From: Neocallimastix lanati (nom. inval.)
Taxonomy: Eukaryota > Neocallimastigomycota > Neocallimastigomycetes > Neocallimastigales > Neocallimastigaceae
Length of the DNA: 64,000 nt
Assembly (NCBI GenBank): GCA_016946835.1
Contig: JACVTC010000086.1
Coordinates: forward strand, 250,001 to 314,000
Direction: 5' to 3'
Within the stretch, counting starts at the first letter, position 1; each line of letters starts with the position of its first letter. Below the pieces are notes generated by a model, which was given only the letters and a program-made list of their open reading frames with translations, ran no database searches and was not told the origin of the DNA. A program made the translations under genes and the position numbers. Below, one piece after another: positions 51,881 to 63,957 of this stretch.

Positions 51881-54800
51881 TTATTTAAAGTAACTTTTTG
51901 GGAATAAATTCTTTGGAAATCGTTTAGAATATTTAAAGTAATTATTGGCATTCTATTTTATAAAATATAAATTAAATATATATATATATATTTTTTTTAA
52001 TTAATAATTTATATTAAAAATTCAAATATATATTAATATATTTAACAAAAAATAAAAAATAATAATAAATAAATAAATAAATAACAATAAAAATTAAAAA
52101 TAAAAAAATTAAAAAATAAAAATAAAAAATAAAAAAAAAAAAAAAAAATACTTTACAGGTTTATAACATTTCATTTCTTTAATTTCAGAAATAATGTTTT
52201 CCCAATGCTGATTCTTACAGAGAGTTTCAGAATTTCCAAAAATAATAAGGGTATAACGAGCACGAGTGATAGCTACATTTAATCTTCTTTTATCAGCTAA
52301 GAAACCGACTCTCTTAGTATTAGATCGAACACATGATAATAATACAATATCACTTTCTTGACCTTGGAAACTATCCACTGTATTGACGTTAATATGATCT
52401 AAAATATTAATTTTTTTTAATATGTTTTTACTCTCCTGACTTAAAGTTATCTTATCACCAGAGAAATCAAATTCTTTGTTTTGATCAAGATGAAGACTAT
52501 CTAACATTTGTTTATAGTAAACTCTCAATTTGTTTCTGATCATAAGAACTTGAGCACGATAAGGAGAAATAATAGCAATTCTTTTATCAAAATTAATTTT
52601 TGGTGTTATTTGAAGAAGTTGAGTAATGAAATTCAAAACTTGATTTGCTTCATCGATATTATTCAATGAACTCTCACTATAGTTGGTAGCACCGTTTATA
52701 TCATAAAACATTAATGGTCCAAATTCAGTATTTTGACACCAGTCTTTTTGCCATGCTTTAGACTTAACATTTTCACCATTAATAATTTCATTAGAGTAAA
52801 AACAACGAGATGAAAGTTTACTGATACTAGGATGCATACGATATTGAATATTTAATAAATGAACGGATTGAGGTGAACCTTCTTGTAATCGTTGGAAAAG
52901 ACTTCTTCCATATTTGTTATTTTTCACTTCACTACTTAAAACCGTAGGTGGAAGTTGTTTTGGATCCCCGATTAATACTGCCTTTGGTATATTATGACAA
53001 AATGGAATTAAAGTGGTTAATTCGGAAGCTTGACTTGCTTCATCAACAATTAAAAGTGTAAATTTACTTGCAATTGACTTGAAATATTCATTATTACTAC
53101 TACTTAATGTCGTTACAATAACATCAGCTTCCTTAAATACTTCTTTCTTACATTCTTTGGCAGTTTTAATTATATATTCCTTATATTCCTCAAATTCATT
53201 TGATTCAATTAACAAAAGATTATCAATAAAAATTTGTATATATTCATCTAATTCATTTTCGATAAAACATATCTTTTCATAAATTTTATTGATAATTTTT
53301 TTAGTGTTTTTTGTAGTTTTTCCTGCCATTACTTTATTCAATTGATCTCTTCTTTCCAAAAGTTCATAAGTTTTATATTGAATATTTGAATTATGAATTT
53401 CTAATTTTTCAAGAATTTCTTTGGAAACATTCATTTTAGGAGCTTCTTCAAATACATTATACTGATTCACAATAAAATTGTATAATCTTCTAAATGAAAC
53501 TTTATCTACTGTAATATGACTTGTAGTAGTATCAACATTATCATCTACTACAAATCGAACTGTCATAATATCAGTATTTATATTTTCTAAGAGAAAACCG
53601 AAAGTATAATTTATCAATTTATTTTTATGTTATTTTATGTTATGTTTTGTAATATTACAAAAAAAAAAAAAAAATGATAATAATAATAATAATAAAATTA
53701 TTAAAATATTTTATTAAATAATTATTAAATATTATATAATATGTAAAATTATAAATTTTCATTAATTATTGTTTAATTATTTTTTTTTAATCGTAATATA
53801 TATATTTTAAAATAAAATAAAATAAAATAAAATAAATAGTAGAATATTGAATATAATCAAAGTACAGATTGAATAAAATAAAATAAAATAAAATAAAATA
53901 AAATAAAATAAAATAAAATAAAATAAAATAAAATAAAATAAAATAAAATAAAATAAAATAAAATAAAATAAATAGTAGAATATGAATATAAAGCACAGAT
54001 TGAATAAAATAAAATAAAATAAAATAAAATAAATAGTAGAATATGAATATAAAGCACAGATTGAATAAAATAAAATAAAATAAAATAAAATAAAATAAAA
54101 TAAAATAAATAGTAGAATATGAATATAAAGCACAGATTGAATAAAATAAAATAAAATAAAATAAAATAAAATAAAATAAATAGTAGAATATAAATATAAG
54201 TACAGATTGAATAAAATAAAATAAAATAAAATAAAATAAAATAAAATAAAATAAAATAAATAGTAGAATATGAATATAAAGCACAGATTGAATAAAATAA
54301 AATAAAATAAAATAAAATAAAATAAAATAAAATAAAATGAAAATGAAAATGAAAATGAAAATAAAATATTTCTATAATTAATAATTACTTATTTTATAAT
54401 AAATATATTTACCTTTTTTTAATCTTCGCGCAATTTCATTACAGGCTGCATTACTTGGAGCACAAACTAAAACTTTTGATTTCTTTTTTCCTTTTATTAA
54501 GGATTTACTTAATTCTTGATAAATTAAGGCTAAAATCATTTTAGTTTTGCCTGTTCCAGGTGGACCTTGAATTAAAGAAAGAAATTTTTCATCATTAATT
54601 TTAGCTAAAATGGTAGCTTGAGTAGAATTTAATCCGTATTGTTGAATAACTTCTTTAACAGTTTTACTCAATTTTGTTTTTTCATCGGTATTATATAATA
54701 AATTTTCAAGTTCAGGATCAAGCGTTTGATTTTCGGAGGATAAGATACGTTCATATAAAATTTTTTTATCTTCTAAAGGAAATGGAAAGATACCTTTTAA

Positions 54801-55706
54801 TATATTATTAATAATTCTAACAATATTTTTACTAATACTCTTTTTTCCTTCATCATCAGATGGCACTAATAAATTAATTAAATTTTGACGTTCATCATTA
54901 AAAAGAACAGAATTCTTATAAATTTTAAGCAATAATGAAGTTAATTGTTCATTTAAATTATAATTATACATAATGGTATCTAAAACTTCCTTGGAATGAT
55001 CTTTAAATGTATTATTTTCATTTCTACATTTACCGGAGGTAATTTCTTTTCGAATGTATAAATTTGGTTTTCTAACTAATAGATCCAATGTTTTAAATTC
55101 CTTTTTCACAGTACCAAAAGTCATTACATGATAAGCTATCCAAATACAATTCTTGCCTCTTTTTTTGCCCAATTCCTCTTGAAGATTGTCAATTTCAGCT
55201 TGGGTCATTAATTTTGTACAAATTACTGGAGAAACTTTATACAAATTGGTTCTACTAAACATAGAAACTAAATTTCGTTCGAAATCTTTGTTAATATTTG
55301 ACATAACAATTGTTTTATAGTACATTTTTTTTAAATCTTTACTAACTCTTGCAAGAAAAATGATATCATGTTTTTTAATATCTCCGGAAGTTCTTCTTTC
55401 AATATCAAAATCATCTTTGTTTTTTTCATTGAATTTCATTCCTTGATAACCATAAAGAAAATAATTAGGCATTAATATTTCAAAGTTGCAATTATACAAA
55501 TCACTCTCCTTATTTATAGTAGTTTCAGAAGGATAGAAATCTGATAAAGTTACTTGTACTGCACTTTCTTCAAAATTAATTTCTTTTTTAAAAAAACGAG
55601 TATTAAAATCTTTGAATGGTTCCCAACATTCTAAATAAAATAAAGGTTCCATTTTCTTATATATATATGAATATATATTATTATTATTATTTTTATTAGT
55701 AATTAC

Positions 55707-55755
<49 letters not shown>

Positions 55756-56153
55756 TTTCATTATTATTAAAATTATAATTATGATAATAATTATTTTATC
55801 TTAAATAAATTTTCTAATATAATTATAATAATATTGAAAATTTTATAAAAATTGTATTTAAAAATACATGAAAATAACAATATTAAGTAAATTAATATAA
55901 AATTATATTCAATTTTTAAATGCGTTCTGAATATAAAAAATAAATGAAACTTCAAAGAAAAGAATAAAATAAAATAATGTATAAATACCAATCTATAATC
56001 TTCAATTGTAATATATTCTTCTTGCAATGGTTTTATTTTATCCTTCGGAAAATTTTCTGGATATTCTTTCTGAGTGAGATTCCATTTTGAAATTTTGCTT
56101 ATTAATTCTGAATGATTATTTATTAAGAAGGTATGAATTGGGGTATTTGACAT
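51881..56153 (-). CDS. Sen1/UPF1-like superfamily 1 RNA/DNA helicase, four exons
   Basis: Exons: 56153-55989, 55655-54413, 53586-52157, 51952-51881; three GT..AG introns, all in phase; 969 residues. Helicase motifs in order: motif I 'QGPPGTGKT' (about residue 420), 'DEASQ' (motif II, about 650), 'GDPKQLPPTV' (III), 'QYRMHP' (IV region), 'VDSFQGQE' (V) and 'RRLNVAITRAR' (VI, about 908). The N-terminal 'DYRL-KMEPLFYLECWEPF' joint across exons 1 and 2 is typical of the Sen1/senataxin branch. Such helicases unwind RNA:DNA hybrids and act in transcription termination; the exact orthologue is not settled because the protein is far shorter than Sen1. The last exon ('NANNYFKYSKRF') is short and inferred. 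The second intron (826 bp) contains the compound satellite. Confidence 0.88.
53805..54340 (+). repeat. Compound satellite array 2, inside a helicase intron
   Basis: Same (AAATA)n plus TAGTAGAATAT..CAGATTG spacer organisation as 34795-35308, in the same orientation on the plus strand. I see six spacers; several carry AAAGCACAG in place of AAGTACAG. It fills most of the intron 54412-53587. Confidence 0.95.
55694..55753. repeat. (TTA)n microsatellite in helicase intron 1
   Basis: About 15 TTA units within the intron 55988-55656. Confidence 0.9.
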
Positions 56154-56394
56154 TTTTAATTTAATTAATTAAAAAAAAATTAATTAATATTCTTATATTA
56201 TAATACTGTTTATTTTTAATAGTTTAAAATTTAAAAAAAAAAAAAAAAATTAAATATATAAAAAAATTAAAATAAAAAAAAGTCAACCTTTAATTTATAA
56301 ATATATACAAGTATTGGACATTAAATATTAAAATATATAAAATTCATAATATAATATAAAGTTAACTATTGGACATATTATTTATAGTAATTTA

Positions 56395-56433
<39 letters not shown>

Positions 56434-57216
56434 GTTATTAATATTAAAAAAAATAATAATAATAATAAATTCTAATTTAAATGCAATTATAATGTATTAA
56501 TATATTATATTAAATAAATTATATTAAAGAAAAAACTATATTTTTTTATTTAATATAATTTTATTGAAGGAGCATCTAAATAACACTTCATTATTCTAAA
56601 TTAAATGATTTTATACTATTATATTGTGACTTGTTCATTAATTAACTTTCAATATATTTCATACATTTGAAATTTATTTTTCATATATTTCACAATAATC
56701 ACAGAAAATATAATTTATAGTAAATATGATAATTAATAGTTCATTCATTAACTAATAATATTGGTATAAAGAATAAAGAAACCGGACTATAAAATAAAAA
56801 TATTTAAATTTTGATTAAACTTTGAAAAGTTTAAAATTTTAAATCTTTTATTAGGCACTAGTAATTACCAATCATAACAAAGAAAATTAAAATTTTCATT
56901 TAAAAGTCCTATATTAACAACAATAATGGACATACAAAATTATATTTAAAGAAAAAAAGGTAAAATATAAATTATATAATTATAAAATTTTAAATATAAC
57001 TATTAAATTCTATATTTAAAGTCTATTTTAACTACTTTTATATTATTACGTTATATATTTATATTTTTATTAATTATTAAATATATTTAATATTTTATAT
57101 ATTTATACTAATAAATAACAAATAATATAATTTAAAATTATATATTTATTATATATAAATTTTAGATATATTTGTATAGTATATTTTAAAAATTACAAAA
57201 TAAATAAAAAATAAAT
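56154..57216. other. AT-rich spacer with an LTR remnant
   Basis: A-run of about 31 at 56401-56431; LTR remnant at about 56600-56697. Otherwise A/T simple sequence. Confidence 0.6.
56600..56697 (-). repeat. LTR fragment of the copia family
   Basis: The stretch with TTTTATACTATTATATTGTG and ACATTTGAAATTTATTTTTC parallels TTTTATACTATTACACTGTG and ACATTTGAAGCTTATTTTTC in the LTR at 16538-16719. The ends are eroded, so it is an old solo fragment. Confidence 0.65.
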
Positions 57217-57968
57217 ATGGAAAATAAAATTTACAAAAAATTTGAAAATAATACAATTAGGTTTTATGAAGAATTGGAAAATGAATGTAATTTAGAAAAA
57301 TTATTAAATATTGCAAAAGATGGAATATTTTTATATAAACCATTATTTTATTATGATAAAATAAAAAAATATTAAATACAGTATTAGATGATCCTATATT
57401 TTTTCTTAAAAAAAATAATTATTATATTAATAATTGGGGTGATACTTATGATACTTATCCAATATTTATTTGTGACAATATTAATATTAACAATAAAAAT
57501 TCTTTAACAGGAAAAAGATTATATGAAGAATTTCATACAGAGAAAAATTTAAAGTTTTATGATAAATACATGGATATTAGATATATAAATAAACGTGAAA
57601 AAGAAAATAAAATTTTTATAAAGAAATTAAATAATTTCAATAATATATATAATAATAAAAAAGAAATTGAAAAAATATTAAAAGATCCTGAATATATAAT
57701 TAATTCTTGTCAAAATAATTATAAAGAATTTTTATGTATGGAAGCAATTTTTATATATTATGCTATTTCATTAATTCATAATAATTCTGGATATATATTA
57801 ATAAATATTATTGTTGAAAGGACAGATATTGAATATATATTTGATGATAATAATAATAAATTAAAATTTATTTTTGGAATTAATAAACCTCCATCTTATA
57901 ATAAAGATGATGAATATAGTAATTGTTATATAGACAAAAATAAACTTATATATATGATTCTATTATAA
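57217..57968 (+). CDS. Unrecognised protein, reading frame shifted at a poly-A run
   Basis: Two frames that clearly belong together: 57217-57375 ('MENKIYKKFENN...KPLFYYDKIKK') and a continuation to 57968 whose last 132 codons are open from 57570. They meet at an A7 run (57363-57369), where a one-base change shifts the frame. The joint product would be about 250 residues, rich in Asn, Lys, Ile and Tyr, with 'WGDTYDTYPIF' and 'YKEFLCMEAIFIYYAISL' as the most structured parts and no signal peptide or membrane segment. I do not recognise the family; it may be an orphan of this fungal group. The indel could be a sequencing slip, a true mutation, or slippage at the A-run. Confidence 0.55.
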
Positions 57969-57971
57969 ATT

Positions 57972-58670
57972 CACAATGCAAGATCTTAAAAAATTATGTT
58001 TGTTATGAATAAGTTAATAAATATAGTAAAATTATAAATTTATTGTATTATTTTATTTTTTAAAAGATATTTATAGTTTAATTTAATATTATAATAAATT
58101 TTATATAATAAAATAATATATATTATTAAATAATAGTATATTTTAAATAAATACTTTCAATATCTTGTTGTATAACAATTAACAAATGTATTTTTAAAAA
58201 ACGAGATTTTATTTTTTTTTATTAAAATAATTAAAAATATTTATTAAATTAATAAAAAATAAAAAATAAAAAATAAAAATTTTAATTTTTTTAAAATAAA
58301 ATAATTCTATTAGATTTTCAAAATTATAAATTTTTTGTATTATTTTATTTTTTAAATGACATTTATAGTTTAATTTAATATTTAATAAAATAATATATAT
58401 TATTAAATAATAGTATATTTTAAATTAATACTTTCAATATCTTGTTGTATAACAATTAACAAATGTATTTTTAAAAAACGAGATTTTATTTTATTTATTA
58501 AAATAATTAAAAATATTTATTAAATTAATAAAAATAAAAAATAAAAAATAAAAAATAAAAAATAAAAATTTTAAATTTTTTAAAATAAAATAATTCTATT
58601 AGATTTTCTTTGTTTACATTATTGATTAATATGGTATATTATATTCTATTATTATTTAATATTGATGAAA

Positions 58671-58723
<53 letters not shown>

Positions 58724-59244
58724 AATTAAAAATTTTATCATTATCAAATAAATTTTAATTCAAAAAGTCTATGAGAAACTAATTGAAGAATAATCCTATA
58801 TATATTGATATAAACAAGATGTTAAATAAAATTATTTTAAATAAAAATTTATTACTATAATTCGAAAGTAATTGACAGTCAAAAAAACATCTTTTTTTAA
58901 CTAAAAAACTTTGTTAAACAAAAAATTAATTACTATAAAAAATAAACATTTATTAAAATCTTATATTACTCCTAAAACATTATTTCAATATTTTTACTAA
59001 TTTATAAAAGTGAAAGTTAAAAAAAATAGAATATATATTTACAAATCAGTAATTGCTATAATAAATATAGATACTATGGTATTTTATTGCAGTAATTGAT
59101 ATAAATCTAATTATATAAATTGTTATGTGATTTAAATATTGTAAAATAATATTTTTATATTTTTATATATATAATAATAATAATTTAAATATTTATTATA
59201 TTATATAATTTAAAATTTTATATATATCTTATTCGGAATCAATT
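57972..59244. repeat. Gene-free region with a 290 bp tandem duplication
   Basis: About 58027-58320 is repeated at 58320-58612 (period near 280-290 bp). Both copies share blocks such as CTTGTTGTATAACAATTAAC and AATAATTCTATTAGATTTTC, and differ by small indels. An A-run of about 47 follows at 58674-58720. No genes. Confidence 0.85.
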
Positions 59245-61097
59245 TTATTTTTTGCTTTTTTTTGTTTTACTTCTTGTTCCTTGAAATACACTTTCAGATT
59301 CATAGTTAGAACTACTTTCCCTTTTTCTTTTTTTAGTTTTATCTTCTCCCTCCATTTCATCTTCAGCTGATTTAAGTTCTGAAACATTAGCATATTCTTC
59401 TATTATACATGTATATTTTTTTTTATTCTTATCTAAACTTATTCTTACTAAAAGAATATTTTCTTTAAATTCTTTTTCTTCAATTTTAAACCAATATTTC
59501 TTTTCATGTATTTGGTTAATTACATTTTCGGCTGAGCCATTTGTTTTTAATTCTATAATAATAACAGGTTTTTTTCCTTCATTTTCTATTTTTGGATAAA
59601 AAATATAATCTAAGTTACCCTTTTCACTGTTTTCTTCTTCTTTAATATCATAATAATCTTTTGCATTAAAATAGGCGTAATCAATAACACGTTTTAAATT
59701 ACCATGATCCATTTTATGGTTTGGTTTTATTGTTTTCATATGTCTATATTCTAATATTTTACACATTCCTTTAACATCTTTTTTTATTGTCAGTTCTAAC
59801 ATTTTATTAGAATTATTAATTAAATCATATAAATAATTCAGGTTTTTTTTTTTTTTAAAATTTTTATAAATTCTTCCTGTAATTCTTTATTAGGAATGGA
59901 AATTTTACCATTACAATAAGTTAAAAATCCATATGTAACCATCTTTGAATAGAGTTGCTTTTTCTTGTTAATATTATCTTCATCATTATCTTTTTTTGTT
60001 TTTTCTTGTGAATCATTCGTTTCTGTATCTTTTAATAGATCTTCCACTCCATACTTTTCTAATTCTATAGATATATCATCCCCTTTAATTAAATCTAAAA
60101 TATCATTTTTTACACCATGAATTTTAAAGTCAATTGAATCTACCACTTCATTAAATCGTCCTGTCTGTATCCAATAATTTTCAATTCTATTATTTTGTAA
60201 GGCATGATACACTGACCATGAATTAAAAATTTTTTTACCATTGTAACCTTTATATCCATTATACCAATTTTCTATATTTTCATATTCTAAAGTTTCATTT
60301 TCATTATATTTTGTTTTATTAATTTCGCATAGTTTGATAACTTCTTGTTCAGTAAAACCAAAATACTGGTAATAATCTTTGTCATTTAACATAGAATATT
60401 CATTAAAACAATTTATTGTGGACTGAGTCATTTGTTTTGCTATTGGTAATATTCCTGTCATATATACAAAAGCTACATATACTTGATCTTTGATTAAATT
60501 TTTTAAAAAAGCAATATACTTCTTTTGCTCTTTGGGAGTAAACAAATTATTACTAATTATATAGTCCCATTCATCAATAATAATAATAAACTTTTCTTTA
60601 ATAGCTACAAAAACTTCTTGTAAATTTTTATAAATTTTTCTACTATATTTTTTTAATATATTAGAATTTGGATATAAATCTTTAATATCTTTCTTTAAAT
60701 CTTTATTAATTGATTTTAAATAACCCTTTAAGGTTTTGTAGGAATCAACATCATACGAGAAATCAAAATATATTGTGTGATATTTTTTTTGAAATTTATT
60801 ATATTGATCTATTTCTACTTTATTTTCATTTTTATCAGAGTTTATTACTTTAGAAACTTTTAATTCATCAAATATTTTTTTTGAATTTATACCTTTACTA
60901 TAATATGTAACTAACATTGCAGCTATTGAAGTTTTACCAAATCTTCTTGGTTTTGTAATGCATACATATTTAGACTCATCTTTTTCTATTAATTTGTTTA
61001 ATTTATTTATTAGTTTAGATTTATCTACAAAGTAATCCTGATTTCGGATTCCTAGATATTTATTAAACATTTTATCACTATCAATAATCCTTCCCAT
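59245..61097 (-). CDS. AAA-ATPase-like / PD-(D/E)XK nuclease-like protein, frame split at poly-A
   Basis: The N-terminal frame 61097-59838 holds an AAA-ATPase-like domain (PF09820 type): start 'GIRNQDYFVDKS', Walker A 'TKPRRFGKTS' (about residues 48-57), Walker B 'FIIIIDEWDYI' (about 169-179), and 'WYNGY'. The C-terminal frame (59245-59802) begins 'MLELTIKKDVKG' and has 'LDYIFYP...KPVIIIELKT', the D...E-x-K core of PDDEXK_9, then a Lys/Glu-rich tail. The two are normally one protein; here they meet at an A-run near 59840-59852 where a one-base change shifts the frame. Role unknown: the family is common in bacteria such as Bacteroides and Clostridia and greatly expanded in anaerobic fungi, consistent with horizontal acquisition. 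It could be a live gene with an assembly error, or a recent pseudogene. Confidence 0.8.
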
Positions 61098-61789
61098 TTT
61101 TTTTAAAAAAAAAATAATTTTATTCTATTTTTACTTTTTTTTTTTTTTTTTAACTAGTAAAAAATAATTATATATAGTAAAATAAATAAATTATTGGTTT
61201 ATAATTGTTATATTATATGAAGTTTTATTAATGATTTATTTATGATAAATATGAATAGGTAATTAGCCATATTCAACATAATGAAATTTACATGTATTTA
61301 TTTTATACTAAATATGTGGCTTGTTCTAGAATATTTTAATTAATTACATTATATTATGTTTATATTGTAATAATTTATATTTTTATTATTCTAGTTAAAA
61401 ACTTTATTAAACTAAGTAAATAAAAAAAAACAACGTATTATAATGTAATACAAAATATTAATTAAAATATTATCCATAACATAGAGTGAAGAATTTCACA
61501 ATGAGGCATATTGCAATAAGTAGCGTATTAACTTTATATTTATAAGGAAATAAATAATTATCAAACTAATAAATAAATAATTTATTTTTAATATATTTTA
61601 TTATTTTATTGCAAATGAAGTAAATTATTTTTAAAATTATATAAATTATATTATTTCGTTATGTGTAAATTATTTTATAAAATTGAAATACATTATTTAA
61701 TTTATTGTTAAAATAATTTCATTATAATTTCATTATATTATTATCAAGCCTCGATTAATATAAATAAGTTTAATTTTATTAATCTTTTT
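61098..61789. other. AT-rich spacer
   Basis: Holds a possible eroded LTR piece (61290-61330, TTTTATACTAAATATGTGGC) and a MITE-like end at about 61499-61530. No genes. Confidence 0.5.
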
Positions 61790-62480
61790 TTTTTTTATTT
61801 ACCTATTTACCTTCATCTGTTCTTATTCATCTCTTTATTGGCAAATTCGTATTGAAGTCTAGTTGGATTTCTTGCCAATGCAAATCCACAACTGGAACTC
61901 TCACAGTGGTACCATTTTCCTTGTGTTGATCATCCTTCTTTATAGCGCGGGTTTCACAGGCTCTTACATAATCTGAAGTATCTTTCTTCATCTTTGGCCA
62001 GTAGAAGTTGCTTGACACTAGATCCGAGGTCTTGTCTATCCCTAAGTAACCTGCATATTCTAAGTTGTGGTTTAGTTGTATAATAGTTTTCCTAAACAAT
62101 GTGGGTACGTAAACTTGTTTAAGATTTTCCTTTCTTATTAGAAGACTATCTACCTCTAACTAATATTTCTTATTGAAGTTATTTCCTTCGTCTTCTGCTA
62201 GATCTTTAAATATTTTTTGAGCCATCTTGTCCTGTCGGTAGGCCTTCTTGAAATCATCCTTGAAATTGGTAGCTAAAGCCAAATAATTTGCTTTCACCTT
62301 CTAAATCGTCGAATCCTACCATTTGCTCTGGTTTCAAGAGACTATCCTTATCGTAGTCCTTACCCCCTGTCTAATCAGTTTCTACTCTTGAGAGAGCATT
62401 GGCTTTATTATTCCGCTTCCCATGTTTGTAAACTATTTCAAACCAGTACATGGCAAATAATTCTGGCCATCTAATAATGA
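61790..62480 (-). mobile_element. Ty3/gypsy element fragment
   Basis: Minus strand. The order is RNase H tail near 62330-62480 (reads 'MYWFEIVYKHGKRNNKANAL'), then a linker, then the integrase zinc-binding head at about 61900-62080 with H-N...YAGYLGIDKT and 'NFYWPKMKKD', as in gypsy/chromovirus-type pol. Only about 0.7 kb remains, so it is truncated at both ends, and it has several breaks. The readable pieces are still close to the family pattern, suggesting moderate age. At 62480 it abuts a fragment of an AAA-ATPase-like gene. Confidence 0.85.
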
Positions 62481-62487
62481 ATCATTC

Positions 62488-62691
62488 GTGATTAATATTC
62501 ATAAAGAAAATAATAAAAAAAAAATAAAATTAAATAATAAAAAAATAAAATATATTTATAAATATATAAATTCGAAAATAAAAGAAAAGTTTATACTAAT
62601 AATTGATGAATGGGATTATATCATTGGTAATAATAAATTTCATATGAAAAACAAAAATAATATTTATTTTTTTTTAGAAGAATTTAAATAA
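62488..62691 (+). pseudogene. Fragment of a second AAA-ATPase-like gene
   Basis: A short open piece on the plus strand carries 'KEKFILIIDEWDYIIGNN', matching the Walker B region of the gene at 59245-61097 (there 'KEKFIIIIDEWDYIISNN'). No Walker A and no C-terminal nuclease part are present, so it is a relic. Orientation is opposite to the intact-looking copy. Confidence 0.7.
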
Positions 62692-62730
62692 AAGATCAAT
62701 CAAAGATATAACTTGAATCATTAAAAAATT

Positions 62731-62862
62731 GATGTTCGTGCTATTTATGCTGAAGATCTCTTTCCATTAAAGAATATTAAGAATCTTTCTGAATTAGAAA
62801 TTGAAGATGGATGTGATAAAGTTCCAGAAGAACTTATTTATGTGAGTAATTTATTTTATTAA
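62731..62862 (+). pseudogene. Unidentified coding remnant, possibly leucine-rich-repeat type
   Basis: A single open stretch reads 'DVRAIYAEDLFPLKNIKNLS' and then 'ELEIEDGCDKVPEELIYV', followed by GTGAGT (62841-62846), a textbook 5' splice site. Composition is coding-like. The L-x-x-L-x-I spacing recalls leucine-rich repeats. No start is visible, so it may be an exon or relic. Confidence 0.35.
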
Positions 62863-62869
62863 TAAAAAA

Positions 62870-63437
62870 AATTTTGTAATATAAAATAAATAATTTGATA
62901 TTTGTATTAATTTAATGATCAACATACAAAATGTCTAATATGATTTTAATATTTTCATTATAATTTTATTAATAATAAATTTTAAATATAATAGTTGCAC
63001 TTCTTAAAACTAATAATAAAACCTAAACTACAAAAATTACATAATGCCTCATTATAATATCAAAAGTTATATAATATATCAAATGAACTTACTAACTAAC
63101 CTACTGAAAAAAAAATGTACAAAATAAAGAAAAACAAAATTTATACAAAAAAATTAAAATTATAATTAAAATTAAAAATATATAAAAATCTTCTAAAAAT
63201 TAAAAAGTAGTATTTATATGAAGTTCATTATATTTTTATATTTTAATCTTTAAAGAATTATTATAATAATTAACCTTTTTTAAATATAATAACATTATTA
63301 ATTAAAAAATTTTAATTGAATAGTATAATAAAATAAATCATTTAAATATTAATTATTATTACTTATGAAATAAATCATAAATCATAAATGTATTAGAATT
63401 TTATTATATCTTAAATTTTAATTTTAAAATCATATAA

Positions 63438-63484
<47 letters not shown>

Positions 63485-63763
63485 ATTTTAAAATACAAAT
63501 ATTATTATATTATTAGCATAAATATTAGAAATATGTAAAATTCAACCTGTAGTAAAATTTAAAATAAATGTATTAAATGTATTAATAAATATATTAATTA
63601 ATTAATTAATTAATTAATTAATCCAATAATTCATATAAATATTTGGTTTATATATAATCTTTATTATTTATGTGTATAAATTATTATTTTTTATTATAAT
63701 TTTTTTTTATTATAATTATTTATTTTTTTATTTAATTAAAAATAATTACAATAAATAATTATA
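62870..63763. other. AT-rich spacer
   Basis: A-run of about 45 at 63439-63483 and a TTAA tandem tract at 63595-63622. No genes. Confidence 0.6.
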
Positions 63764-63957
63764 GTCATGTTAGATTTTATTAAAAAATTTACTTCAAACG
63801 AGCTTGCCGTTTAATACTAGGAAATGCTCGTATATTTAATTATTTCTTTGGTTTTAAGTAAAGAAAAGGGAATGCATGTACAAGGTAATAAAATTTTAAG
63901 AGGAAAATGGTAATGAATTTGCTTTTTTTGTGGTGTTTATATTTCTCATGAAAATCT

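Noticed and set aside
53787-54284. Long Phe/Ile/Leu/Tyr open frames on the minus strand
   Set aside because: They are translations of the (AAATA)n satellite inside the helicase intron; stop-free only because the pentamer lacks stops in those frames.
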